Below are positions 54,255-63,130 of a stretch of 64,000 nt of DNA, piece after piece (the first letter of the stretch is position 1; the number at the start of each line of letters is the position of its first letter). Made by a program: the position numbers and the translations under genes. The DNA is from Flavobacterium ammonificans (lineage in GTDB: Bacteria; Bacteroidota; Bacteroidia; Flavobacteriales; Flavobacteriaceae). The stretch covers positions 1,860,001-1,924,000 of the forward strand of contig NZ_AP025183.1 of assembly GCF_020885975.1 (NCBI RefSeq), given 5' to 3'. The notes under the pieces are model-generated. The model saw only the letters and a program-made list of their open reading frames with translations. It was not told where the DNA came from and did no database searches.

Positions 54255-54445
54255 TATTGATAGTATTTGGCGCTAAATTAAGAAACATGAATTAGTTTCA
54301 AAGCGATGTAATTAATTAATTATTGAACTGTAAAGAATTCAAACGTTTTCGTTAATAAGTTTTAAAATATTAATTTATAAATGGTATTTAATTACGAAAA
54401 TGTAATTATTTCGTGATATTCTAACGATAAATCTATTTTCTAAGA
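54255..54445. other. Intergenic region with no clear feature
   Basis: These 191 AT-rich bases between tamB and pfkA hold no open frame of interest and no terminator hairpin I trust. The stretch TTAATTAATTAATTATT (about 54313-54328) is simple sequence. Confidence 0.6.
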
Positions 54446-57400
54446 TTAGTCTTCCTCAGGAGCCAGTCCTTCCCTATTTTGTTTAGGTAATTCTTTGGTA
54501 GGTTTTTTGGAGTTTGAAAAATTTATAAAATCAGGAGACAACTCTGAATCTGGATTTAAATATTCGGAAGGTATCGTTTGAATTACTCGGTTTTTCTTAA
54601 ACATTTTTTGTATCAACTCTCTGAATGTATCAAAATCAACCTGATAGGATAAACCAATTCCTTGGGTATATCCAATACCTTGACCAATAAAGTTGATGTC
54701 ATTCTCTTTATTAAAAATTCTGGCATTTAAATCCCCTTCTTGATCCAATCTCCAAAGTAATTCTACATTTCCAACAAAAGCGGTTTGGTTAATTCCTCCA
54801 AAAGGAACTCCTAGCTTCCCATTAAAAGTTATTCTTTCATTAATTTTTGAAGACACTGAAGCTTCAAATCGACCATCTGTCTCTCTACCCAATCTCCTGT
54901 CTGCTCCTACTACATTAATTCCAACTTCGAATTTATCATTGTCTGATTGAATCAAATCTCCCAAAAGTCCAGCTGCTGTTTCAAATAAACTTCCAGAAAT
55001 ATCATTTTGATTGATTCCCTCTGCACTAAGGAAACTCCCAGTTGAAAGTAAGTAAAGCGCTTGAGTTTGTCGAACTTCTTTATCGTATAGCTTGGTTTGG
55101 ATTTCTGATTTAAGTACATTACTAACTGTTGGGAACTCAATATTAAAATCAGGTTCCGGACTCATTAAATCTCCCTTTATACCAATGACCACCTCTACCG
55201 GGACTTTTCTATTAAAGGATGTATTATCAATTAACAAAGATGGGTTCGCTGTAGTTTTGTAAACTGCCTCTAAGTTTAATAATGCCTTAAGTGGGTTTCC
55301 GTCCCATGAAATAGAACCCCCTTTCTTCACTGAAAAACGTTTGTTTATTCCAGTGGTTCTAAAGTTATAAGTTCCTTCATAAGCTTGGAAATCGCCCCAC
55401 ATATTAAACTTACCGAGTGTGTTTATTTTAAATAAAAGTGAACCATTCCCCTTACCTTTCATACCATGTCCTGAACTTCTATCAAGTATTACCTCAACTT
55501 CTGCATCAGGGGTTATGTTAAAATCAAACTCTAATTCTAATCCTTTATAATCTCTTTGAGTAGTTACAATTCCTTTTTGTAAGTTGTACTTTTCTTTAGG
55601 CGTTATAAAATGTAAAAAAGAATTGTCTCCAACCTCCTCTGCATTATTAATTGGAATTTTTACCGAAGTCCCTTTTTCAGACTTAGCATCAACCGAAATG
55701 AATAAACTAGTTGTTGGACCTGTAATTTTTGCCGTTCCGTTAATGAATGCCGTTCCAAAATATGCAGCATCTTCACTATCTTTTGTATCTAAAGCTAGTA
55801 ATCGTTTTGAGTTTAAGCTAAGATCCAACTTCCAATCCGAAAAATTCTTGTGCTCAATTACTCCATTTAAAATTCCTTTTGTTCCAAATTTGGAGTCAAT
55901 CAAAAGATTGTTTCTAAACAAAAATCTTTCATCTGTTAAGTCAACTATTGTTTTATCAACTAGATTATAATCTGTTCCAAGATAAGAAATTCCCATACCA
56001 GCCTTGTCAATAAACAACCTTCCATTGATTTCAGGCTTATTTATATTTCCTTGTATAGTAGCATTCCCAGAAACAAATCCACGTATGTTAGATAAAACCT
56101 CTCCTCCTACGGGGCCTAAAGTTGCCAAATTAAATTTATCAAGCATTACTCGTAAATCAAATACAGTTTCATCATTGATAATTGAAAGGTTTCCGCTAGT
56201 ATTAAATGATTCAAAATTGTCATTTTTAATAGAGGATGCTATAGCAAAATTAGAAAGGTTTTCGTCTCCAGTAATATTTAATGAAAGGGCGCCAAGGTTA
56301 TTTTTATTCAAAATAAACTCTGATATATTCAAATTAGCTGTAGGTCTGAAAATTTTATTCTCTTGATTGAAGTTAATTTCTCCGTTGATACTACCATCGA
56401 AAACAAATAGTTCATTATCTGGGGTAATTTTATTGAAATTCACATCTTTAAAACTTAATTTTAAGTCTTTATAATTGGAACCTTTTAATTTACCTAACAA
56501 CTCTATACGTTGATCTTCGTGAGATAAGATAATATCCTCAATAGTAAACTCATTTAAATTTTTGTCAAAAACGATACGATTATTTTGCGTGTCATTTTCA
56601 TTTAAAAACCATAAATAATCTTTAAACTTAACTTCCGATTTACTTATCCCGACAACATTTTTATTATCCTTGTTAATCGTATGATATAAGTTTAAATTGA
56701 AATAATCTTCACCTTTATTCCCTCCTTTGAATTCAGTTCTAAAGAACAATGAGTCTTTCATTGTTACATTAATTAAACTAAAATCTCTAATTTTATAGAA
56801 CTTAGATTTGATTGAATCCATTTCCACATAGGCATTGTATAGCGGATTTTGATTATCAACAGTAACTCTAATATTGTCTAATGTATTTTCTGATGCAACA
56901 ATCTGTGGAGAATTAAATTTAAATTGAAATTCATTTTTATCTGAATTTATAGCGCCACTCATCTTTGTATTTTCACCAATTGAAACTTGAGGAAAAAATA
57001 CTTCAACAATTTTATTATTGATAGACAAATCAAAATTCAAAAACTGACCTTTGTCTACTTTATTGGGCTTGTAATTAGCATACAAACTACCTAATGAGTT
57101 TTCGATCAAATCTTGAAGTTGGTTGAATTTATATTTTCCTTCAATTTTACCTTCAACAATATCAGGAGAATTAACCGTTATTGTTCTATTGTTGGCACTA
57201 TCAAAGCTCGAGTTTATAGAAAAATCATCAAAATAATAAACCGATTTAGAATTGGTATAAGTAGTTTTATTTACAAAAACGTTTCCTCTAATATTATCTA
57301 TTGAATTCCCTTCCACTTGAGTTACAATATCTCCTTTTAAGACCGATGTTGAATCGTTTGTGAATTTAAGATTATACAAATTTGCATTATCAATCGCTAG

Positions 57401-58894
57401 ATGAAAATCAAAACGACTGTCTTTTTTTGACCAATCAATTAAACCATCAAAACTTAAATTTAAATTAGGATCATTAATAGTCAAATTCCCTTGATAAATT
57501 GGCATTTTAAAGGTACCATTAACCTCTAAATTAGAATACGAATACTTATTGTAATCCAATTGTGAAATAGCGCCTTCAATTTTTGTATTTAAATATTTGT
57601 CGGTAAAACCAATTCCGTCTATTGAAAGGTTGGCACTAATTTTCCCTAAATCGTCTTCTGCTACTAAAGTACCTAAATCAAACTGTTCCAAAACTACATC
57701 ACCAACATAAGCTGCTTTGTCTATAAAATCAATGTTGCTTATCACAAAATCAGTTGAAACAAGCCCCAAATCAGAGTTCATTTTAAAAGCAGCATTGATT
57801 GATTTAGTAGTAAGTTCTGTTGTGCCCACTATGTTAAATTGCCCCAAACGTTTCATTTCGACTGGTAATTTCTTACCCAAAACATTGGGTAATAAAACCG
57901 CTAGATTATCATAGCTTGACGAAAGCGTCTTAAACTTCCCTTTCATGTAAAACTCTTGACCTTTAGAAGGAAATAAATTCTTAAATCGAATGGCACCAAT
58001 CATTTTACTTTTTTGAGAATCAACTAAATTCAGTTGATTTAATTTCAAATCATTTAGAGTTCCAGAAAGATTAGTTTTGATGTAGAAAAATTGGTTTTTA
58101 CCTAATTCATTATAAAAGCAACGAATATCATTACTAGCCAATGTGGAGGAAGCTAACTGAACATCAAACTGGACTTTATTATTAAAATCCGAAAAATCGG
58201 AAATTTTATAATTCAACACTACATTAGCTTTGATTTCAGAATTTTCCTTTGTCTCCGCTAGTAACTTGGTAAGCTTTATTTGCTTTTTGGTATAACTTAA
58301 AACTCCACTTAACTTTTTAACATAAACGCCTCTATGGTCTAAAAATGACATTTTGAGAATGTTGGTATTCACATCAGGTCCGTACAATTTAAAATCAGAT
58401 AATTGAATATTTAACTTGGTAAAATCAACATCTTTAGGAATTACACGATTTTCATCAAACACAGTAAAATGTCCCTTGGTAATGGTAGCTTGTTTAGCAG
58501 TCAATAAAAAATGTTTCCCTGTCGAAGTAGTGTCTTCTCCAAAGGCATTAACAAAAACATCTAAATTAGTAAGCTTTTCTTTTTTGTAAGTTTTAAGATG
58601 GAAAACTAAGCCGTCCAAATGCAAATCACTAAAAATCAAATCCCCATCGAGAAGTTTTTTACCATCCGAAATGGTAGTTTTGATTCGATTGCTAAAAATC
58701 AAAGTATCTTGATGGTGATCCCGAATTAGTACTTTTTTAAATTTAACACTGCCAAAAGGAGATATGGCTACTTGTTCAACAGATATATTAGTCCCAAAAT
58801 CGTTATTAAGTGTTGTAGTGACGTACTGTGCAATTCGAGTTTGCACCACTGGTAAACTTAATGTAATACCAAGTAAAAGCAAAAAGAGAACCAA
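54446..58894 (-). CDS. tamB: Translocation/assembly module TamB-like protein (AsmA/TamB family)
   Basis: A 1482-residue envelope protein with an N-terminal membrane anchor and a very long beta-taco-like repeat region, which bridges inner and outer membranes to move lipids or to help outer-membrane protein assembly. The C-terminal DUF490/TamB domain is clear: FNMWGDFQAYEGTYNF, LNLEAVYKTTANPSL, RKVPVEVVIGIKGDLMSPEPDFNIEFP, and GINVVGADRRLGRETDGRFEAS. The called start at 58894 is TTG, placed inside the first hydrophobic helix; the frame stays open to an upstream stop, with KNVKKIVSLTLIGLV before it. The true start is likely an unusual codon such as ATT at 58963. tsaD is divergent. Confidence 0.85.
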   Translation of the reverse strand: MVLFLLLLGITLSLPVVQTRIAQYVTTTLNNDFGTNISVEQVAISPFGSVKFKKVLIRDHHQDTLIFSNRIKTTISDGKKLLDGDLIFSDLHLDGLVFHLKTYKKEKLTNLDVFVNAFGEDTTSTGKHFLLTAKQATITKGHFTVFDENRVIPKDVDFTKLNIQLSDFKLYGPDVNTNILKMSFLDHRGVYVKKLSGVLSYTKKQIKLTKLLAETKENSEIKANVVLNYKISDFSDFNNKVQFDVQLASSTLASNDIRCFYNELGKNQFFYIKTNLSGTLNDLKLNQLNLVDSQKSKMIGAIRFKNLFPSKGQEFYMKGKFKTLSSSYDNLAVLLPNVLGKKLPVEMKRLGQFNIVGTTELTTKSINAAFKMNSDLGLVSTDFVISNIDFIDKAAYVGDVVLEQFDLGTLVAEDDLGKISANLSIDGIGFTDKYLNTKIEGAISQLDYNKYSYSNLEVNGTFKMPIYQGNLTINDPNLNLSFDGLIDWSKKDSRFDFHLAIDNANLYNLKFTNDSTSVLKGDIVTQVEGNSIDNIRGNVFVNKTTYTNSKSVYYFDDFSINSSFDSANNRTITVNSPDIVEGKIEGKYKFNQLQDLIENSLGSLYANYKPNKVDKGQFLNFDLSINNKIVEVFFPQVSIGENTKMSGAINSDKNEFQFKFNSPQIVASENTLDNIRVTVDNQNPLYNAYVEMDSIKSKFYKIRDFSLINVTMKDSLFFRTEFKGGNKGEDYFNLNLYHTINKDNKNVVGISKSEVKFKDYLWFLNENDTQNNRIVFDKNLNEFTIEDIILSHEDQRIELLGKLKGSNYKDLKLSFKDVNFNKITPDNELFVFDGSINGEINFNQENKIFRPTANLNISEFILNKNNLGALSLNITGDENLSNFAIASSIKNDNFESFNTSGNLSIINDETVFDLRVMLDKFNLATLGPVGGEVLSNIRGFVSGNATIQGNINKPEINGRLFIDKAGMGISYLGTDYNLVDKTIVDLTDERFLFRNNLLIDSKFGTKGILNGVIEHKNFSDWKLDLSLNSKRLLALDTKDSEDAAYFGTAFINGTAKITGPTTSLFISVDAKSEKGTSVKIPINNAEEVGDNSFLHFITPKEKYNLQKGIVTTQRDYKGLELEFDFNITPDAEVEVILDRSSGHGMKGKGNGSLLFKINTLGKFNMWGDFQAYEGTYNFRTTGINKRFSVKKGGSISWDGNPLKALLNLEAVYKTTANPSLLIDNTSFNRKVPVEVVIGIKGDLMSPEPDFNIEFPTVSNVLKSEIQTKLYDKEVRQTQALYLLSTGSFLSAEGINQNDISGSLFETAAGLLGDLIQSDNDKFEVGINVVGADRRLGRETDGRFEASVSSKINERITFNGKLGVPFGGINQTAFVGNVELLWRLDQEGDLNARIFNKENDINFIGQGIGYTQGIGLSYQVDFDTFRELIQKMFKKNRVIQTIPSEYLNPDSELSPDFINFSNSKKPTKELPKQNREGLAPEED

Positions 58895-59071
58895 CCCAAT
58901 TAGCGTAAGTGATACTATTTTTTTGACGTTTTTGATACTAATGTCGATTAAGTTGTTTTTAATTCTATTTTACTTTTCTAAAGAATAGGCTTTAAATAAA
59001 AATTCTTTAATTTTGGCAACGCTGAAAATAGATACAGCACGCCAAATATAATTTAAAATTCGCGCTTTTTT

Positions 59072-60094
59072 ATGCAAAATTCCGAGGTTTTTATTCTTGC
59101 TATCGAAAGTTCCTGCGACGACACAGCTGCAGCGGTTTTACACAACAATAAAGTAGTGTCTAACATTGTTGCTAATCAATTGATTCACAATCAATACGGT
59201 GGCGTTGTTCCAGAATTAGCCTCGAGAGCGCACCAACAAAATATAGTTCCGGTAATTGATGCTGCACTGCGAAAAGCAAATATACAAAAAGAACAGCTCT
59301 CTGCAATTGCATTTACCCAAGGTCCTGGCTTAATGGGCTCTTTACTTGTTGGTAGTTCTTTTGCTAAATCATTGGCTTTAGCATTACAAATTCCTTTGAT
59401 TGCAGTAAATCATATGCATGCGCATATACTAGCTCATTTTATTGACGAAGAAGGTTTTGATAAACCTGAATTTCCATTTTTAGCATTAACTATTAGCGGC
59501 GGTCATACCCAGATTGTTCGAGTTGATGGTTTCTTCAACATGACTATTATTGGAGAAACTACAGACGATGCTGTTGGTGAAGCATTTGACAAAAGTGCCA
59601 AAATACTCGGACTTCCTTATCCTGGCGGACCTTTGGTAGACAAATATGCACAATTAGGAAACCCAAAAGCTTTTGCATTTACGAAACCTAAAGTACCCGG
59701 ATTGGATTTTAGTTTTTCAGGATTGAAAACTGCTATTTTATATTTTATCAAAAAAAACAAACTAGAGAATCCGAATTTTATCGAAGAAAATAGAGACGAT
59801 ATTTGCGCTTCCATTCAACATACAATCATTGAAATTTTAATGGACAAATTGAAATTGGCAGTAAAAGAGACAGGTATTACTCAAATAGCTATTGGCGGTG
59901 GTGTCTCAGCTAATTCCGGAATTCGAAATACACTAAAAGAAGCCGAGAAAAAATACGGTTGGACAACATTTATTCCTAAATTTGAGTACACTACAGATAA
60001 TGCAGCTATGATAGGAATCGTAGGATATCAAAAATATTTACACCAACAATTTGAAGACTCTTCAGTAGTTTCAAAAGCACGAATCCAATTCTAA
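59072..60094 (+). CDS. tsaD: tRNA N6-adenosine threonylcarbamoyltransferase
   Basis: Adds the threonylcarbamoyl group to A37 of ANN-reading tRNAs, with TsaB and TsaE (not in this window). The 340 residues start VFILAIESSCDDTAAAVL; the iron-binding HxxxH is H114 and H118 in NHMHAHIL; the ATP site includes TISGGHTQIVRV, FDKSAKILGLPYPGGP and IAIGGGVSANSGIR. TAATTTTG (59008-59015) is a possible -7 element. The next gene, rsmE, starts 4 bases after its stop, and the run to trmH is tight, all RNA-modification genes but one. Confidence 0.97.
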   Translation: MQNSEVFILAIESSCDDTAAAVLHNNKVVSNIVANQLIHNQYGGVVPELASRAHQQNIVPVIDAALRKANIQKEQLSAIAFTQGPGLMGSLLVGSSFAKSLALALQIPLIAVNHMHAHILAHFIDEEGFDKPEFPFLALTISGGHTQIVRVDGFFNMTIIGETTDDAVGEAFDKSAKILGLPYPGGPLVDKYAQLGNPKAFAFTKPKVPGLDFSFSGLKTAILYFIKKNKLENPNFIEENRDDICASIQHTIIEILMDKLKLAVKETGITQIAIGGGVSANSGIRNTLKEAEKKYGWTTFIPKFEYTTDNAAMIGIVGYQKYLHQQFEDSSVVSKARIQF

Positions 60095-60098
60095 AACT

Positions 60099-60809
60099 AT
60101 GCAGTTATTTTACAATACCACCATAAACGAGTCAACTGAAAGCTTAATTTTTGACAAAGAAGAAAGCAAGCATATTATTAAAGTATTACGTAAAAAAGAC
60201 GGGGATATATTATTTGTAACAAATGGTTTAGGGTATTTATTTAAAACGAAAATTATTTTAGCATCCGATGCTAAATGTACGGTTCAAATTGTTTCTTTTG
60301 AAAAAGCGCCAGAACCCAAAATACAGTTACATTTAGCCGTAGCACCTACTAAAATGAATGACCGTTACGAATGGTTTTTAGAAAAAGCAACCGAAATTGG
60401 CATTCAAGAAATCACCCCAATTATTTGTGATCGTTCCGAAAGAAAAGTAATCAACACAGACCGTTTTGAAAAAATCATTCTTTCTGCCATGAAACAGTCT
60501 AACGCTTTATTTTTGCCAAAACTAAATCCTGCGATTTCGTTTAAAGATTTTGTAAAGCAAAAAAAGGAAGGTATACAACTTATCGCACATTGCGAAGAAA
60601 CGGATAAAAAGTCCCTAAAATCGGTAATTCGTGCCAATGAAAATGCCACCATTTTGATTGGTCCTGAGGGTGATTTTTCTGATAAGGAAATAACATTAGC
60701 TATAGAGCACAATTACCTTCCGGTTACTTTAGGAAATACACGACTGCGAACTGAAACCGCAGCTATAGTAGCCTGTCACAGTGTTGTTTTTCTAAACGAA
60801 AACTCCTAA
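60099..60809 (+). CDS. rsmE: 16S rRNA (uracil(1498)-N(3))-methyltransferase
   Basis: SPOUT-class enzyme that methylates U1498 of 16S rRNA. The 236 residues begin with a PUA-like domain (LIFDKEESKHIIKVLRKKDGDILFVTNG) followed by the methyltransferase: KMNDRYEWFLEKATEIGIQEI, CDRSERKV and the knot with ILIGPEGDFSDKEI and TLGNTRLRTETAAIVACHSV, both diagnostic of RsmE. It lies 4 bases after tsaD and 4 bases before the ATG of the DUF4159 gene. Confidence 0.96.
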   Translation: MQLFYNTTINESTESLIFDKEESKHIIKVLRKKDGDILFVTNGLGYLFKTKIILASDAKCTVQIVSFEKAPEPKIQLHLAVAPTKMNDRYEWFLEKATEIGIQEITPIICDRSERKVINTDRFEKIILSAMKQSNALFLPKLNPAISFKDFVKQKKEGIQLIAHCEETDKKSLKSVIRANENATILIGPEGDFSDKEITLAIEHNYLPVTLGNTRLRTETAAIVACHSVVFLNENS

Positions 60810-60813
60810 ATTG

Positions 60814-61455
60814 ATGAAGCAAAAACTAGTCTTGCTCTTTGTAGTACTTGCGATGAATTGTTTTTCGCAAGAAATTGCTTTGGTTAAATACCGTGGTGGA
60901 GGTGATTGGTATGCTAATCCAACTTCTTTACCCAATCTAATTCGTTTTTGTAATTCAACTATCCAAACTACAATCAAGGGCAAGCCAGCTATTGTTGAAC
61001 CCAATAGCCCTAATATATTCAGCTATCCTTACCTTCACCTTACTGGTCACGGAAATGTAGTTTTCAATACCGATGAAGAAATAAATCTAAGGAACTATTT
61101 AAATTCAGGTGGGTTTCTTCACATAGATGATAATTACGGTATGAACGAATACATCCGAAAAGCTATCAAAAAATTGTTTCCAGCTGAAGATTTAATTGAA
61201 ATCCCTTCAACTCATCCTATTTTTCAAAAACCTTTTTCTTTTCCAAATGGATTGCCTAAAATTCACGAACACGATAATAAGCGACCTCAGGCTTTGGGAA
61301 TTTTTGTAAAAAACAGATTGGTTTTGTTGTATACTTATGAATGCGATTTAGGTGATGGATGGGAAGATGCCGAAGTTAACAACGACCCTTTAGAAGTGCG
61401 CCAGAAAGCACTCAAAATGGGAGCTAATATTATGTATTACATTTTCAATAATTAA
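60814..61455 (+). CDS. DUF4159 domain-containing secreted protein
   Basis: A 213-residue protein with a signal peptide (KQKLVLLFVVLAMNCFSQ) and the DUF4159 fold: ALVKYRGGGDWYANPTSLPNLIRF, PYLHLTGHGNVVFNTDEE and LNSGGFLHIDDNYGMNEYI, with RYxGGGDWY typical. DUF4159 resembles glutamine-amidotransferase-like or N-terminal MoxR-linked domains and has no proven function. I start at the ATG at 60814 rather than the TTG one codon earlier. Its stop overlaps the trmH-like ATG by one base (TAATG). Confidence 0.9.
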   Translation: MKQKLVLLFVVLAMNCFSQEIALVKYRGGGDWYANPTSLPNLIRFCNSTIQTTIKGKPAIVEPNSPNIFSYPYLHLTGHGNVVFNTDEEINLRNYLNSGGFLHIDDNYGMNEYIRKAIKKLFPAEDLIEIPSTHPIFQKPFSFPNGLPKIHEHDNKRPQALGIFVKNRLVLLYTYECDLGDGWEDAEVNNDPLEVRQKALKMGANIMYYIFNN

Positions 61456-61964
61456 TGCAACTTACCCACGAAAATACTCGCTTTGAAAAAAGAAAATTTC
61501 CTATCACAATTGTTTGCGATCGTATCTATTTTCAGCAAAACATTGGTTCTTTATTCCGAATTGGCGAAGCCTTTGGCATTGAAAAAATAATTTTCATCGG
61601 CAAAGAAATTCCGCTCACTCCCAGAAAAATAAACAAAACATCTCGAAGCACTCATTTACAGATTCCACATTTTATTATCGAAGAAACAAATGACGCTATT
61701 GCTTTATTGTTGAAAGACCAATATGAAATTATAGCTCTAGAAATCACAAGTACAAGCGTTCCAATTCAAAAAATTACTACTCCTAAAGACCAAAAAATTG
61801 CTTTGCTTATAGGTAATGAAATTGATGGCGTAAGTGAGGCATTATTAGCAATTGCTAACCAAACTACTCATATAACAATGTACGGAAATAATAGTAGTAT
61901 GAATGTGGTTCAAGCTACTAGTATTGCATTGTATGAAATTAGCAATCGACTGAATGAAATCTAA
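61455..61964 (+). CDS. TrmH family RNA methyltransferase (SpoU)
   Basis: A 169-residue SPOUT methyltransferase, with the SpoU motifs VCDRIYFQQNIGSLFRIGEAFGIEKIIFI (motif 1, N-terminal NIG-RxxxAFG form), IALLIGNEIDGVSEALL (motif 2, GNE) and MNVVQATSIALYEI (motif 3; usual SLNVSxAxxIxxYE). It 2'-O-methylates a ribose in tRNA or rRNA, target unknown. The short length excludes the extra N domain of RlmB. It starts within the stop of the DUF4159 gene, suggesting coupled translation. Confidence 0.9.
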   Translation: MQLTHENTRFEKRKFPITIVCDRIYFQQNIGSLFRIGEAFGIEKIIFIGKEIPLTPRKINKTSRSTHLQIPHFIIEETNDAIALLLKDQYEIIALEITSTSVPIQKITTPKDQKIALLIGNEIDGVSEALLAIANQTTHITMYGNNSSMNVVQATSIALYEISNRLNEI

Positions 61965-62036
61965 AAAGTCAATTGCTTCTTTTGAAAGTTTTCCTATCTT
62001 TATATTTTAATAGCTTTTCAAACCTACTACTGCCCA

Positions 62037-63128
62037 ATGATTACATCTAAAACAATTGCAAACGGAATTTTAAGATCTATAGGTTTTTTAGTATTGATTG
62101 CTATCTCACTATATTTTTTATACCAAATTCAAGCGGTACTTATTTATTTGATTGTTTCGCTAATTTTAACATTGATTGGAAAACCAATCATGAGTTTTCT
62201 ACAAACACGTTTGAAATTTCCGAATGTAGTAGCATCAGTCACAACATTAGTTTTCTTTTTTCTTTTATTCGTAGGATTTATTTCTTTATTTATTCCTTTG
62301 ATTTTATCACAAAGTGAAAGTTTATCTTTACTCAATACTGCAAAAATAGAGCAAAACATTGACCAGCTTCTGCATCAAATAGTCGTGTTTTTAGACAATC
62401 ATAACATTGATTCGGCTCGATTTTTAAGTGAAACCGATATTAGTTCAAAAATAGACTTCAATTTCGTACCCGAATTATTAAATACTATTCTCAATACAAT
62501 TGGAAGTTTTGGAGTTGGATTGGCTTCGGTATTTTTTATCACTTTCTTCTTTTTGAAAGACAAAGTTCACTTTATTGAAAACCTAAAAAAATTAATACCA
62601 GATACCCACGAAGAACCTATTCTAAATTCCTTAGATAAAATCAATCATTTGTTGTCTCGCTACTTTATTGGCTTGTTATTACAACTAGGAATCGTATTTA
62701 TTTTGTATTTAATTGTGTTGTCCATCTTTGGGATTTCGAATGCCTTTATAATTGCATTTTTGTGTGCGGTACTCAATATCATTCCTTACATAGGTCCATT
62801 AATTGCGTCAATAATCGCTGCGATTTTAACTATGATTAGTCATTTAGGAAATGATTTTCAAACAGAAACATTACCCACAACTATCTACATTTTGATTGGC
62901 TTTTGGATAGTGCAATTAATTGACAATAATTTATCCCAACCCATAATTTTTTCTAAAAGTGTCAGCTCGCATCCCTTAGAAATTTTCTTAGTTATTTTAA
63001 TTGCTGGTTTTATATCTGGTATTTTGGGTATGGTAATCGCAGTTCCTTTGTACACGATTTTAAAGGTTATTGGTAAAGAATTTTTTCCTAATAATGTTGT
63101 TATTCAACTTATTACCAAAAACATATAA
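62037..63128 (+). CDS. AI-2E family transporter
   Basis: A 363-residue inner-membrane protein of the AI-2E exporter family (PF01594-like), with about eight helices. Diagnostic parts are FLVLIAISLYFLYQIQAVLIYLIVSLIL near the start, FFLKDKVHFIENLKKLIPD in the middle loop, LCAVLNIIPYIGPLIASIIAAIL and QLIDNNLSQPIIFSKSVSSHPLEIFLVILIAG toward the end. Relatives include TqsA and Na+(Li+)/H+ antiporters, so autoinducer export is not certain. A TATATTTT element 30 bases upstream, after TTTTG, is a weak promoter candidate. The methyltransferase follows at 2 bases. Confidence 0.9.
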   Translation: MITSKTIANGILRSIGFLVLIAISLYFLYQIQAVLIYLIVSLILTLIGKPIMSFLQTRLKFPNVVASVTTLVFFFLLFVGFISLFIPLILSQSESLSLLNTAKIEQNIDQLLHQIVVFLDNHNIDSARFLSETDISSKIDFNFVPELLNTILNTIGSFGVGLASVFFITFFFLKDKVHFIENLKKLIPDTHEEPILNSLDKINHLLSRYFIGLLLQLGIVFILYLIVLSIFGISNAFIIAFLCAVLNIIPYIGPLIASIIAAILTMISHLGNDFQTETLPTTIYILIGFWIVQLIDNNLSQPIIFSKSVSSHPLEIFLVILIAGFISGILGMVIAVPLYTILKVIGKEFFPNNVVIQLITKNI

Positions 63129-63130
63129 TC

